Below are positions 35,124 through 42,791 of a DNA stretch of 48,630 bases, piece after piece. Location: positions 1-48,630 of the forward strand of contig JANYLA010000019.1 in assembly GCA_025361485.1 (NCBI GenBank), written 5' to 3'. The notes below the pieces were generated by a model. It saw nothing but the letters and a program-made list of their open reading frames with translations. It ran no database searches and had not been told where the DNA came from. The stretch is from Bacteroidales bacterium. GTDB taxonomy: Bacteria > Bacteroidota > Bacteroidia > Bacteroidales > Tenuifilaceae. Position numbers and translations under genes: made by a program. Within the stretch, counting starts at the first letter, position 1. Each line of letters starts with the position of its first letter.

Positions 35124-36314
35124 ATGCACTATACAGAACTAGTTAAAGGAAAAGTACATTGGATTGGGGTAAACGACCGCCGAAAAAGGTTGTTCGAGAA
35201 TATGTGGCCGTTGGAGCGAGGTGTTTCTTATAACTCATACCTTATTCTTGATGAGAAAACCGCTCTTATAGATACTCTCGAAGATCATGCAGCAGGAAAT
35301 TATATTGATCGTATTGAGAAACTTCTGAATGGTAGAACTCTCGATTATTTGGTAATTAACCATATGGAGCCTGACCATTCAGGAGAGATAAAGGATATCT
35401 ACAATCACTTCAAGGGTGTTCAACTGGTAGGAAATCAGAAGACATTCAAGATTGTTGATGCGTATTGGGGAATCAAGGAAAACTTGCTGGATGTTAATGA
35501 CTGTGATGTTATTGATTTAGGGTATCATCAACTGAAATTTTTTATGACCCCTTGGGTTCATTGGCCTGAGACAATGATGACCTATGATATTACCGACCAA
35601 ATTCTTTTCTCGGGTGACGCATTCGGCAGCTTCGGAACCCTTGATGGTGGCATTTTTGATGATGAAATAAACGATTCTTTCTTTGAGGAAGAGATGCGTC
35701 GCTACTACTCAAATATTGTTGGAAAGTATAGCGTAATGGTGCAAAAAGCACTTGCTAAGCTGCAGGGAGTTCCTATAAAAGCTGTTGCACCTACCCATGG
35801 CCCAGTTTGGCGTTCAAATCCCGAAAAGGTTATTGGACTTTACGATAGATGGAGCAGGTACGAAGCTGAAGAGGGAGTTGTTATTATTTTTGCATCAATG
35901 TACGGCAATACTGAGCAGATGGCAGATTACATTGGTCGTAAGCTATCAGAGAATGGGGTTAAGAATATTCGAATACATGATATTTCGAGAACTCACATTA
36001 GCCACCTTATCAACGAAATTTGGAAGTACAATGGCTTAATACTTGGTTCATGCGCCTATAATTCCGAGATGTTCCCATTGATGGAGAACTTAACCCGCGA
36101 GCTTCAGCATATGAATATCAAAAACAAGTATTTAGGGTTATTTGGTAGCTATAGCTGGAATGGTGGAGGTGTCAAAAACCTAATGAAATTTGCAGAGGAG
36201 ATAAAGCTTGAATTGGTTGCTGGCCCAGCCGAGATTTATGGTAAACCGTCGGATGAAAAGTATCATCAGTGTGAGGTTCTGGCAAAGAGCATGGCCGAGA
36301 AGATTAAAAAATAG
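35124..36314 (+). CDS. fprA: Flavodiiron protein (FprA/ROO family A-type flavoprotein)
   Basis: A 396-residue cytoplasmic oxygen or nitric oxide reductase of the flavodiiron family. The metallo-beta-lactamase-like half has a complete diiron ligand set: H80, E82, D84 and H85 in HMEPDH, H146 in WVHWPE, D165 in FSGDAFGS and H225 in APTHGPVW. The C-terminal flavodoxin domain begins about residue 252 (FASMYGNTEQMADYIG) and binds FMN. No rubredoxin domain is attached. The frame extends to a GTG at 35094, but the -7 promoter box covers that codon and the family begins near MHYTELV, so the ATG at 35124 is chosen. It suggests an anaerobe or microaerophile that must remove O2 or NO. Confidence 0.95.
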   Translation: MHYTELVKGKVHWIGVNDRRKRLFENMWPLERGVSYNSYLILDEKTALIDTLEDHAAGNYIDRIEKLLNGRTLDYLVINHMEPDHSGEIKDIYNHFKGVQLVGNQKTFKIVDAYWGIKENLLDVNDCDVIDLGYHQLKFFMTPWVHWPETMMTYDITDQILFSGDAFGSFGTLDGGIFDDEINDSFFEEEMRRYYSNIVGKYSVMVQKALAKLQGVPIKAVAPTHGPVWRSNPEKVIGLYDRWSRYEAEEGVVIIFASMYGNTEQMADYIGRKLSENGVKNIRIHDISRTHISHLINEIWKYNGLILGSCAYNSEMFPLMENLTRELQHMNIKNKYLGLFGSYSWNGGGVKNLMKFAEEIKLELVAGPAEIYGKPSDEKYHQCEVLAKSMAEKIKK

Positions 36315-36323
36315 CATCAAGCA

Positions 36324-36356
36324 AAAGCCCCGATAATTTCGGGGCTTTACTTTTTA
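36324..36356 (+). terminator. Intrinsic terminator after fprA
   Basis: Stem AAAGCCCCGA/TCGGGGCTTT (36324-36333 with 36339-36348) is followed by ACTTTTTAT. It lies between convergent genes and may work both ways. Confidence 0.88.
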
Positions 36357-36375
36357 TATACAAAACTCACTTTTT

Positions 36376-37791
36376 TTAGCCCATTAAATAGTATAATCCT
36401 AAGAATATTCCGCATGCTAGTACAACAGTAACAGGAATCGTAACTACCCATGCTATAAGTATGTTTTTAACGGTTTTTGTTTGAAGATTCTTAACTCCTC
36501 CTTGCGATACCATGGTTCCTGCCACGCCTGATGAAAGCACATGTGTTGTACTTACGGGTAAACCGAGTAAACTTGACATTGCAATGGTGCTGGCAGCAAC
36601 CATCTCCGCACTAGCTCCTTGAGCGTATGAGAGGTGTGATTTCCCAATTTTTTCACCTATTGTAACGACGATTCGTTTCCATCCAATCATGGTTCCTAAG
36701 CCTAATGATATCGATACAAGTAGAATAACCCACCATGGAGCAAACTCTGTAAAAGATTTCATCTCTTTTAAGTTATTATTGAGTCGAGTGTACTCATCTT
36801 TTTTCAAACCAAGTGATTCGGAGTTTTTATGGCTCGAAAGAATCTTATCATACGATTTGGTAACCATAATAATATCTTTTCTCACTTCAAATCGCTTGCT
36901 TGGTGCAATTTCATCTTTTGCTTCAGATTCTTCAATAACGCTATTAATATCTTTTATATCCTGCTTAATCTTTGTGAAACTTGCCAATTCTTCTTGTTTT
37001 AGGCTATTTACATTCACCTTGTCGGTGTAAATGGTAACAGCCTGAACATTGCCGTACATGTTGCTAATGCTTTTTGAACTATCCAAAGCAAAGAATGCAG
37101 GTGCAAGGCTTATTAAAATTATCATGATTAATCCAACTCCCTTTTGTCCATCATTCGAACCATGAAAGAAGCTAACACTGGTACATGTAAGGACCAACCA
37201 TCCACGAATCCAAAAAGGAGGAGTTTTTTCTTTTTCGGGTTCATCAAAGAATTTCTTCTTTTTAATTACTTTCTTAAAGAATGACATTAAAAGTATTGAT
37301 AAACCAAAGCCAATTAGTGGAGATATAAGCAATGAAAGACCTGCATCAATAACCTTTTTCCAGTTCAAAGCAACATGTCCATCAACATTGATGAACATAA
37401 ATGCAATACCTACACCGAAAATTGAACCAAGTAAGGTATGTGAACTTGAGCAGGGAATTCCAAGATACCAAGTACCCAAATTCCAAAATATAGCGGTTAG
37501 GATTAACGCAAAAATCATTGCTAGATTATGATAGATATTATGATCTACTAAAATCTCTAATGGTAGTAGGTTCATAATAGCCATGGCAACAGCTAATCCC
37601 CCAAGATAAACACCTAGGAAATTCCAAATACCTGACCAAATAACCGCTGTTCGAGGCTTAAGTGTTTTGGTGTAGATTACGGTTGCTACTGCGTTGGCAG
37701 TATCGTGAAATCCATTAATGAATTCAAAGAAAAGTGCGGCAAGAATGCTCGCTACAAGAAGAATAGATAACCCTGCGCTTAGTCCAAACAT
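36376..37791 (-). CDS. pit: PiT-family inorganic phosphate transporter
   Basis: A 471-residue inner-membrane phosphate permease. Both family signatures are present as an inverted pair: EFINGFHDTANAVATVIYT near the N-terminus and AEMVAASTIAMSSLLGLPVSTTHVLSS near the C-terminus, with FHGSNDGQKG in the middle. Roughly 10-12 membrane helices are visible. A soluble insert of about 110 residues (about 235-345), rich in charged and coiled-coil-like sequence (KQEELASFTKIKQDIKDIN), separates the halves; it is longer than in E. coli PitA-type proteins. No PhoU or pho gene is adjacent. It lies convergent to fprA and downstream of a long imperfect hairpin region. Confidence 0.93.
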   Translation of the reverse strand: MFGLSAGLSILLVASILAALFFEFINGFHDTANAVATVIYTKTLKPRTAVIWSGIWNFLGVYLGGLAVAMAIMNLLPLEILVDHNIYHNLAMIFALILTAIFWNLGTWYLGIPCSSSHTLLGSIFGVGIAFMFINVDGHVALNWKKVIDAGLSLLISPLIGFGLSILLMSFFKKVIKKKKFFDEPEKEKTPPFWIRGWLVLTCTSVSFFHGSNDGQKGVGLIMIILISLAPAFFALDSSKSISNMYGNVQAVTIYTDKVNVNSLKQEELASFTKIKQDIKDINSVIEESEAKDEIAPSKRFEVRKDIIMVTKSYDKILSSHKNSESLGLKKDEYTRLNNNLKEMKSFTEFAPWWVILLVSISLGLGTMIGWKRIVVTIGEKIGKSHLSYAQGASAEMVAASTIAMSSLLGLPVSTTHVLSSGVAGTMVSQGGVKNLQTKTVKNILIAWVVTIPVTVVLACGIFLGLYYLMG

Positions 37792-37886
37792 AATTTAATG
37801 GTTTAAATTGCGGTACAAAGTTAACTTCTCATAGTCTCTGAAAGCTAAGCCAATATATTTTTAATGTTAAGTTAATGTTAATTTAT

Positions 37887-37974
37887 GAAGAAGTGCGCTA
37901 GAGTACTTCGAGTGCCTAAAGTGCCCTAAAGTACTTTAAGTACTCTAAACTTTAGGCACTATAAGCACTTCTTC
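37887..37974. repeat. Nested inverted repeat / long hairpin
   Basis: Outer arms GAAGAAGTGC (37887-37896) and GCACTTCTTC (37965-37974) enclose inner arms AGTGCCTAAAGT (37911-37922) and ACTTTAGGCACT (37949-37960), around a palindromic TAAAGTACTTTA (37927-37938). TAGAGTACTT (37899-37908) can alternatively pair with AAGTACTCTA (37938-37947). It starts directly at the stop codon of the leftward cupin gene and lies about 95 bases upstream of the PiT start. It could end cupin transcription, or be a degenerate mobile or repeat sequence. Confidence 0.8.
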
Positions 37975-38244
37975 TTACTTAAAACTGTAATGTTTCCTTA
38001 TTGTTTTTTTAACATTCCAAACACATTTTAATCCCTCCTTGAAAGTAACAAAATCACCTGCTTTAATCGTGAATTTCCCTTCTGGAGTCTCAACCTCAAC
38101 CTCACCCTCAATTATCTGACATTCCTCTTCAGAATCGAAGTACCAATCGAATTTCGAAACTTCTTTTTCCCAAATTGGCCATTGGTTTATACTCCTTTTT
38201 ACTATCTCTTTATTAGAGAGTTTCTCAATAATAACTTTACTCAT
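37975..38244 (-). CDS. Small cupin-domain protein
   Basis: An 89-residue single-domain cupin of the short 'cupin_3' type: WPIWEKEVSKFDWYFDSEEECQ, IIEGEVEVETPEG, AGDFVTFKEGLKCVW. The fold is a small beta-barrel. Metal-binding histidines of classic cupins are mostly absent (Glu and Cys at these places), so catalysis is uncertain and a binding or stress role is possible. It is a monocistronic leftward gene with a heptamer repeat array just upstream and the hairpin 37887-37974 at its stop. Confidence 0.75.
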   Translation of the reverse strand: MSKVIIEKLSNKEIVKRSINQWPIWEKEVSKFDWYFDSEEECQIIEGEVEVETPEGKFTIKAGDFVTFKEGLKCVWNVKKTIRKHYSFK

Positions 38245-38275
38245 AGTTAACTTGTATTTTGTCTTTAGTTTTTAA

Positions 38276-38338
38276 CTTATCGCTTATCGCTTATCGCTTA
38301 TCGCTTATCACTTGCCACTTGCCACTTGTTGCTTATCA
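38276..38338 (+). repeat. Tandem heptanucleotide repeat (CTTATCG-type), 9 units
   Basis: Nine head-to-tail 7-base units: four exact CTTATCG, then CTTATCA, CTTGCCA, CTTGCCA, CTTGTTG, CTTATCA. The exact copies at one end and diverged ones at the other suggest growth from one side. It sits between the divergent cupin and thioesterase genes. Confidence 0.9.
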
Positions 38339-38417
38339 CTTTCCCTCTTAAAATTACAAATACAATATTAGCCAAAAAAGATAATCTGCAAGAAGATGAA
38401 TCGAGCATCGTTTTTTA

Positions 38418-38425
38418 TACTTTTG
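38418..38425 (+). promoter_or_regulatory. -7 promoter box of the thioesterase operon
   Basis: TACTTTTG, a perfect TAnnTTTG box, lies 16 bases before the ATG at 38442. No clear -33 box was recognised. Confidence 0.45.
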
Positions 38426-38441
38426 TGAAAATCGAAAAATT

Positions 38442-38834
38442 ATGGATTTCAATCTAAGTATCGGGTTATCGGCGATGGAAACACAGCGAGTAACCGCAAA
38501 TACAACGGCTCTTCACTATGGTTCTGGCTTAGTTGAGGTTTTTGCAACGCCTGCAATGATTGCAATGATGGAGAAAGCTGCCCTAAATGCCGTTCAGCAA
38601 AAACTACCCGAAGGTTATAATACTGTTGGTGTTGAGATATCAGTAACACATACAAAGGCCACTCCCAAAGGGATGAAAGTTAAAAGTGAGGCAACTTTAA
38701 AAGAGGTAAACGGAAATAAACTTCTTTTTGAGGTGATGGCTTGGGACGAGGAGGGTGTTATCGGAAAAGGTACGCATCGACGTTCGATTATCGAAACCGA
38801 AAAATTCATGAGCCGTATTCGAAATAACAAGTAG
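38442..38834 (+). CDS. Hot-dog thioesterase, FlK-like family
   Basis: A 130-residue single hot-dog domain related to fluoroacetyl-CoA thioesterase FlK and its widespread relatives. The FlK catalytic triad Thr42-Glu50-His76 is reproduced at T36 (VFATPAMIAMME), E44 and H70 (ISVTHTKATPKG) with a constant offset of six. It hydrolyses an acyl-CoA, but the substrate is unknown; there is no reason to think of fluoroacetate here. It ends 2 bases before the next gene, an acyl-ACP thioesterase, so the two are translationally coupled. Confidence 0.85.
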   Translation: MDFNLSIGLSAMETQRVTANTTALHYGSGLVEVFATPAMIAMMEKAALNAVQQKLPEGYNTVGVEISVTHTKATPKGMKVKSEATLKEVNGNKLLFEVMAWDEEGVIGKGTHRRSIIETEKFMSRIRNNK

Positions 38835-38836
38835 TA

Positions 38837-39592
38837 ATGGATTCAAACATCTTCGAGTCTCCTGCATATCATTCTCATGAACTTACCGTTCACTCCTATG
38901 AGATTGACTTTAATAGAAGGTTGAATATCTTCTCGTTATTCAACTACTTTCAGGAGATAGCTTGGGAGCATGCAGGAATACTCCATTTTGGGTTGGAGGA
39001 TTTATCAAAAAAGAATCTCTTCTGGGTTCTGTCACGCATGAGAGTTGAAATTGAAAGGCTTCCGCTGTGGAATGAAAAGATTAAACTAGTTACATATCCT
39101 AGGGGAATCGATGGCCTTTTTGCCCTGAGGGATTATGAAATCTACGATTCAAATGATAATCGAATAATTTCGGCTTCAAGTAGTTGGTTAATAATAAGTT
39201 ATGAAAACAGAAGACCTGTAAGACTAGCAGATCTTGATTTGCCATTTTTAATAAATGATCGAAAAGCTCTTGCTACCAATGCATCTAAAGTTGCTGATGT
39301 TGCAGCGAATCCATTTAATACCTATAGTTTGACAGTTAAGCCTAGCGATTTTGATGTAAACTATCACGTAAACAATTCAAGGTACATCGAATGGGCTTAT
39401 AACACCTTTAGCTTTGAACATCACAAGAATAAGGTGCTGAAGATAGTTGAGGTTAACTTTTTAGCCGAAGGAAAAGAGAACAATTACCTTAATATCAATT
39501 TTTTTCAAATAGATGAGCAAAATCATCGTGTTTCTATTAATAGATTCGAAGATAACAAAGAACTTTGTAGAGTATCATTAGAATGGAAATAA
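38837..39592 (+). CDS. Acyl-ACP thioesterase (FatA/FatB-like)
   Basis: A 251-residue double hot-dog enzyme that releases free fatty acids from acyl carrier protein. The N-terminal half has YEIDFNRRLNIFSLFNYFQEIAWEHA and an RMRVEIERLPLWNEKIKLVTYPRG stretch typical of the family. The C-terminal half has VKPSDFDVNYHVNNSRYIEWAYN, with the Asn-His of the catalytic HVNN motif and the following Glu. There is no signal peptide, so it is cytoplasmic. It is coupled to the upstream FlK-like thioesterase and followed 44 bases later by a DUF4301 gene in the same direction. Confidence 0.88.
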   Translation: MDSNIFESPAYHSHELTVHSYEIDFNRRLNIFSLFNYFQEIAWEHAGILHFGLEDLSKKNLFWVLSRMRVEIERLPLWNEKIKLVTYPRGIDGLFALRDYEIYDSNDNRIISASSSWLIISYENRRPVRLADLDLPFLINDRKALATNASKVADVAANPFNTYSLTVKPSDFDVNYHVNNSRYIEWAYNTFSFEHHKNKVLKIVEVNFLAEGKENNYLNINFFQIDEQNHRVSINRFEDNKELCRVSLEWK

Positions 39593-39635
39593 ATCAGTTG
39601 GCAGTAATCTGTAACCAAATAACCCAAAAAACCAA

Positions 39636-41177
39636 ATGTTCACCGAATCCGATTTAATACAACTAGCAGAACAGGGCACAACCATTGAGATGGTAAATGA
39701 GCAGATTGAGAATTTCCGAAAGGGCTTCCCCTTTATGCAGATAACTGAACCTGCCACCGTTGGTAATGGAATTATTAGATTGGATTGTGATGATGTCGAT
39801 GATTTAATCGATCTGTACAAGGAGTTTGATGGCGATCGGGTTAAATTCGTTCCTGCCTCGGGAGCTGCAACCCGAATGTTTAAGCACCTTTTTGAATTTC
39901 AACAAGATTTCCCTACTAAAGGTGATGAGTGCTTTAAGGATAAGAGCTTTGGATCTGCATTCAACTTTCTTAATAGCATAAATAAACTTCCTTTTTATAC
40001 CAAAATATATGATGAGCTGTGGAGTACAGGCTATAAAATGGATGAACTTTTAGAGCGCAAATACTATCCACCCATTATTGAGGCGTTATTGGCCAAAGAT
40101 GGATTAAACTATGGCAATTTGCCAAAGGGCTTGATTCCCTTTCATCGATACCAGGATGCTGTAAGAACTGCTCTTGAGGAGCAGCTGGTTGAAGGGGCGC
40201 AGCATTGCAAAGATTCTGAAAAAAATATCTTTTTTTACCTTACCGTTTCGGGTGAGCATCGAATAGGTTTTGAAAAGTTGATTGAAAGGGTTAAAGAGGA
40301 GTTTGAGGAGCGATACGAGGTAAAATTGAATATCCATTTGTCGGAGCAGAAAACCTCTACTGATACCATTGCCGTTGAGATGGATAATAATCCATTCAGA
40401 AATCCTGATGGAAGTTTGCTTTTCAGACCAGGTGGTCATGGTGCATTGATTGAGAATTTAAACGAAATCGATGCAGAGCTTATCTTCATTAAGAATATCG
40501 ATAATGTCGTTCCCGATAGGTTAAAACCTCACACTGTTAGGTATAAAAAGGCTTTAGCGGGTCTATTGCTAAGCTATACTGGTATAATCTTCGATTATAT
40601 TGATAAGGTTTACAAGAGCACTGATTGTGACCTTGAACTGCTTCTCGAGATTCTCGATTTTACCCAGAGCGAACTATGTGTATTACCTCCAAATAGTTTG
40701 AAATTAAACGATTGCAAAAACTTAAAGGAGTATCTACTAAATATACTAAATCGTCCTATAAGAGTTTGTGGAATGGTTAAGAATCAGGGAGAACCTGGTG
40801 GTGGACCATTCTGGGCAATTAATTCGGATGGAACTACATCATTGCAAATTGTTGAAAGTTCGCAGATCAATTTGAATGATTCGACCATTAAGAAAATATT
40901 TAACCAATCAACCCATTTCAATCCTGTCGATTTGGTTTGCTACGTTAAGGATTACAACGGCGATAAGTTCGATTTACTCAAATTCAGAGATCCTCAAACA
41001 GGATTTATCTCTATTAAGAGCAAGGATGGGCGTGATCTAAAAGCTCAGGAATTACCTGGGCTGTGGAATGGTGCCATGTCGGACTGGAATACTATTTTTG
41101 TTGAGGTTCCCCTTTTAACCTTTAATCCTGTAAAATCGGTTAACGATTTGTTGAGGGATGAGCATCAAACAGTGTAA
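39636..41177 (+). CDS. DUF4301-family protein
   Basis: A 513-residue soluble protein of a Bacteroidota-typical family of unknown function. The N-terminus (ESDLIQLAEQG) leads to a conserved VKFVPASGAATRMFKHLFEF motif, which resembles a nucleotide- or phosphate-binding loop of nucleotidyltransferases. Further conserved blocks are GLIPFHRY, the YLTVSGEHRIGFE stretch, FRPGGHGALIENLN and RVCGMVKNQGEPGGGPFWA. The R-P-G-G-H-G and N-Q-G-E-P-G-G-G-P-F-W blocks look like active-site segments of a sugar-nucleotidyltransferase-like fold, but this is my inference. It lies downstream of the thioesterases and convergent with truA. Confidence 0.8.
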   Translation: MFTESDLIQLAEQGTTIEMVNEQIENFRKGFPFMQITEPATVGNGIIRLDCDDVDDLIDLYKEFDGDRVKFVPASGAATRMFKHLFEFQQDFPTKGDECFKDKSFGSAFNFLNSINKLPFYTKIYDELWSTGYKMDELLERKYYPPIIEALLAKDGLNYGNLPKGLIPFHRYQDAVRTALEEQLVEGAQHCKDSEKNIFFYLTVSGEHRIGFEKLIERVKEEFEERYEVKLNIHLSEQKTSTDTIAVEMDNNPFRNPDGSLLFRPGGHGALIENLNEIDAELIFIKNIDNVVPDRLKPHTVRYKKALAGLLLSYTGIIFDYIDKVYKSTDCDLELLLEILDFTQSELCVLPPNSLKLNDCKNLKEYLLNILNRPIRVCGMVKNQGEPGGGPFWAINSDGTTSLQIVESSQINLNDSTIKKIFNQSTHFNPVDLVCYVKDYNGDKFDLLKFRDPQTGFISIKSKDGRDLKAQELPGLWNGAMSDWNTIFVEVPLLTFNPVKSVNDLLRDEHQTV

Positions 41178-41200
41178 TATGAAAATTTGAGAATGAAATA

Positions 41201-41247
41201 ATTTGAAAATATTTTAAGACTTTTGTATTTTTCAAATCTTCAAATTA
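41201..41247. terminator. AT-rich hairpin region between DUF4301 gene and truA
   Basis: ATTTGAAAATA is followed by TATTTTTCAAAT and a second TTTTCAAAT, able to form an imperfect AT-rich hairpin between two convergent genes. It is weaker than the other terminators listed. Confidence 0.4.
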
Positions 41248-41255
41248 ATTAATTT

Positions 41256-42014
41256 TCAAATCTGGTAAATTGTATCAGGGTATTTTATTTCAGTAAGATA
41301 TAACCCTTCAGCAGGAGCAGAAGAGCCCGCCAATGAGCGATCCATTGCAGCAATTATTTCAGAAAATCGTTCAACGCTTATTTTATTTCGACCAACATCT
41401 ACTAATGACCCAACAGTTGCTCGAACCATGTTCCTTAAAAACCGATCAGCCGAGATGGTGAATATGAGAAGGTTATCTTTTTCCTCCCAATGGGCAGCCA
41501 ATATTTTACAAATTGAGGTTTTATTATCTGAACCGACTTTACTAAAGCTCGTAAAATCAGAGTAATCGAATAGTCTTTTAGATGCTTTTTGCATTAAATC
41601 CACATCAAGGTTTCCATAGTACAACCAAGCCAATTCACGCCAAAATGGGTCTTTATCCCTGCAAATAAAATATTGATAGGTTCTTGATATGGCATCAAAC
41701 CGAGCATGAGCCTCGGGCTTAACCGTTATTATCGATTTAATGGATATGTCTAACGGAAGAATTTGGTTTAAGTGATATAAAAACGAAGTATTTCCAACCA
41801 AATCATTACGAGCAGAATCAAAATGAGCAACAAAATACTTGGCATGAACACCCGTATCGGTGCGCCCTGCACCCAAAGTCTCAATGCTCTCTTTCAGAAG
41901 TGTAGATAACGCTCTATTCAATTCGGCCTGAACGCTATGGGCATTCTCCTGAATTTGCCAACCGTGGTAATTGGTTCCACGGTACGAGAGTTCGATAAAA
42001 TATCTATAAACCAA
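41256..42014 (-). CDS. truA: tRNA pseudouridine(38-40) synthase TruA
   Basis: Isomerises uridine to pseudouridine at positions 38-40 of tRNA anticodon arms. It is 252 residues, normal length. The N-terminal RYFIELSYRGTNYHGWQIQ, the catalytic Asp D53 in LGAGRTDTGVHA, ARFDAISRTYQYFI and the C-terminal DRFLRNMVRATVGSLVDVGR are all present. The start appears to be a TTG at 42014, because no ATG or GTG lies in frame before the first conserved strand. It is a stand-alone leftward gene, divergent from the beta-barrel gene. Confidence 0.95.
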   Translation of the reverse strand: MVYRYFIELSYRGTNYHGWQIQENAHSVQAELNRALSTLLKESIETLGAGRTDTGVHAKYFVAHFDSARNDLVGNTSFLYHLNQILPLDISIKSIITVKPEAHARFDAISRTYQYFICRDKDPFWRELAWLYYGNLDVDLMQKASKRLFDYSDFTSFSKVGSDNKTSICKILAAHWEEKDNLLIFTISADRFLRNMVRATVGSLVDVGRNKISVERFSEIIAAMDRSLAGSSAPAEGLYLTEIKYPDTIYQI

Positions 42015-42103
42015 TGTTCAGTTTTTTTGAAAGGTAATAAAAATGAATGAATGTGATGTAATTTCAAACAATTTCAATGGTGAAATTGGGTTTAGATTAT
42101 TTT

Positions 42104-42134
42104 TTTGATTGTTATTAAAATATGCTTATATTTG
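42104..42134 (+). promoter_or_regulatory. Strong Bacteroidota-type promoter of the beta-barrel/caspase unit
   Basis: TTTG (42104-42107), a 19-base spacer and TATATTTG (42127-42134) match the -33/-7 consensus exactly. It is the best promoter in the window. Confidence 0.75.
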
Positions 42135-42162
42135 AATAGCAGTTAATTAAAACGCTCCAATT

Positions 42163-42762
42163 ATGAAAACTAAAAACCTATTTCCACTATTCCTGATGAT
42201 TTTTGTAATGTTGTTTTCCTTTAAATCATTCAGTCAGTTTGAACAAAAATTTACTTTTCAAGCCTCTGGGGGGCTTGTAAAACCTTTAGGAGATATTGGG
42301 GATGAATTTAGTTCAGGTTTATCTCTCGATGCAGGTGCACAATACAACTACAATAGGTCATTAGCGTTTGTGGGATTATTTAAGTTTGTAACTCTATATC
42401 CTCAAGAAGAAAATCAATCCTATGAATTAAAGAGTATTGGAATAAGCGTATGTCCAAAGTACAGATTTTTTGTTGAGAAAAAGATTAACCCCTTTATTTT
42501 TGGAGGATTAGGTTTGTCTCTTACAAAATATTGTGATCTCGATATCATTACAAATGAATGGATTGATTCCAAATTTCCACCAAGTATTGGTTACACCTTT
42601 GGTGCAGGAGTGGATGTATCAATTACCGATCACTTAGCATTGTTTCTTCAAAGCGGTTATAATTCTATAAAATTGAAAGATGATGAGTATAATGTAGTTT
42701 TTAATAATTTGTATTTTCAGGTTGGAATAAATATTAGCTTTTTAAAATCGAAATCATTGTAA
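42163..42762 (+). CDS. Outer-membrane beta-barrel protein
   Basis: A 199-residue exported protein with signal peptide (FPLFLMIFVMLFSFKSFSQ, cleavage near residue 25). The mature part alternates hydrophobic and polar residues with glycine turns (FQASGGLVKPLGDIGDEFSSGLSLDAG, NPFIFGGLGLSLTK, SIGYTFGAGVDVSI) and ends in a strand (LYFQVGINISFL), like OmpA/OprF-type eight-strand barrels. It has a strong promoter and lies 29 bases before the WD40-caspase gene, so the two are cotranscribed and may work together in the cell envelope. No enzymatic motif is seen. Confidence 0.85.
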   Translation: MKTKNLFPLFLMIFVMLFSFKSFSQFEQKFTFQASGGLVKPLGDIGDEFSSGLSLDAGAQYNYNRSLAFVGLFKFVTLYPQEENQSYELKSIGISVCPKYRFFVEKKINPFIFGGLGLSLTKYCDLDIITNEWIDSKFPPSIGYTFGAGVDVSITDHLALFLQSGYNSIKLKDDEYNVVFNNLYFQVGINISFLKSKSL

Positions 42763-42791
42763 GTTCTGCCTAATATTAATAAACATTCATT

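Noticed and set aside
37887-37974. Insertion-sequence end or attachment site
   Set aside because: No transposase, integrase or target duplication is visible near the inverted repeats.
38276-38338. Possible iteron-type replication origin
   Set aside because: Short tandem units alone, with no initiator gene, DnaA boxes or AT-rich unwinding region recognised; a slippage array is simpler.
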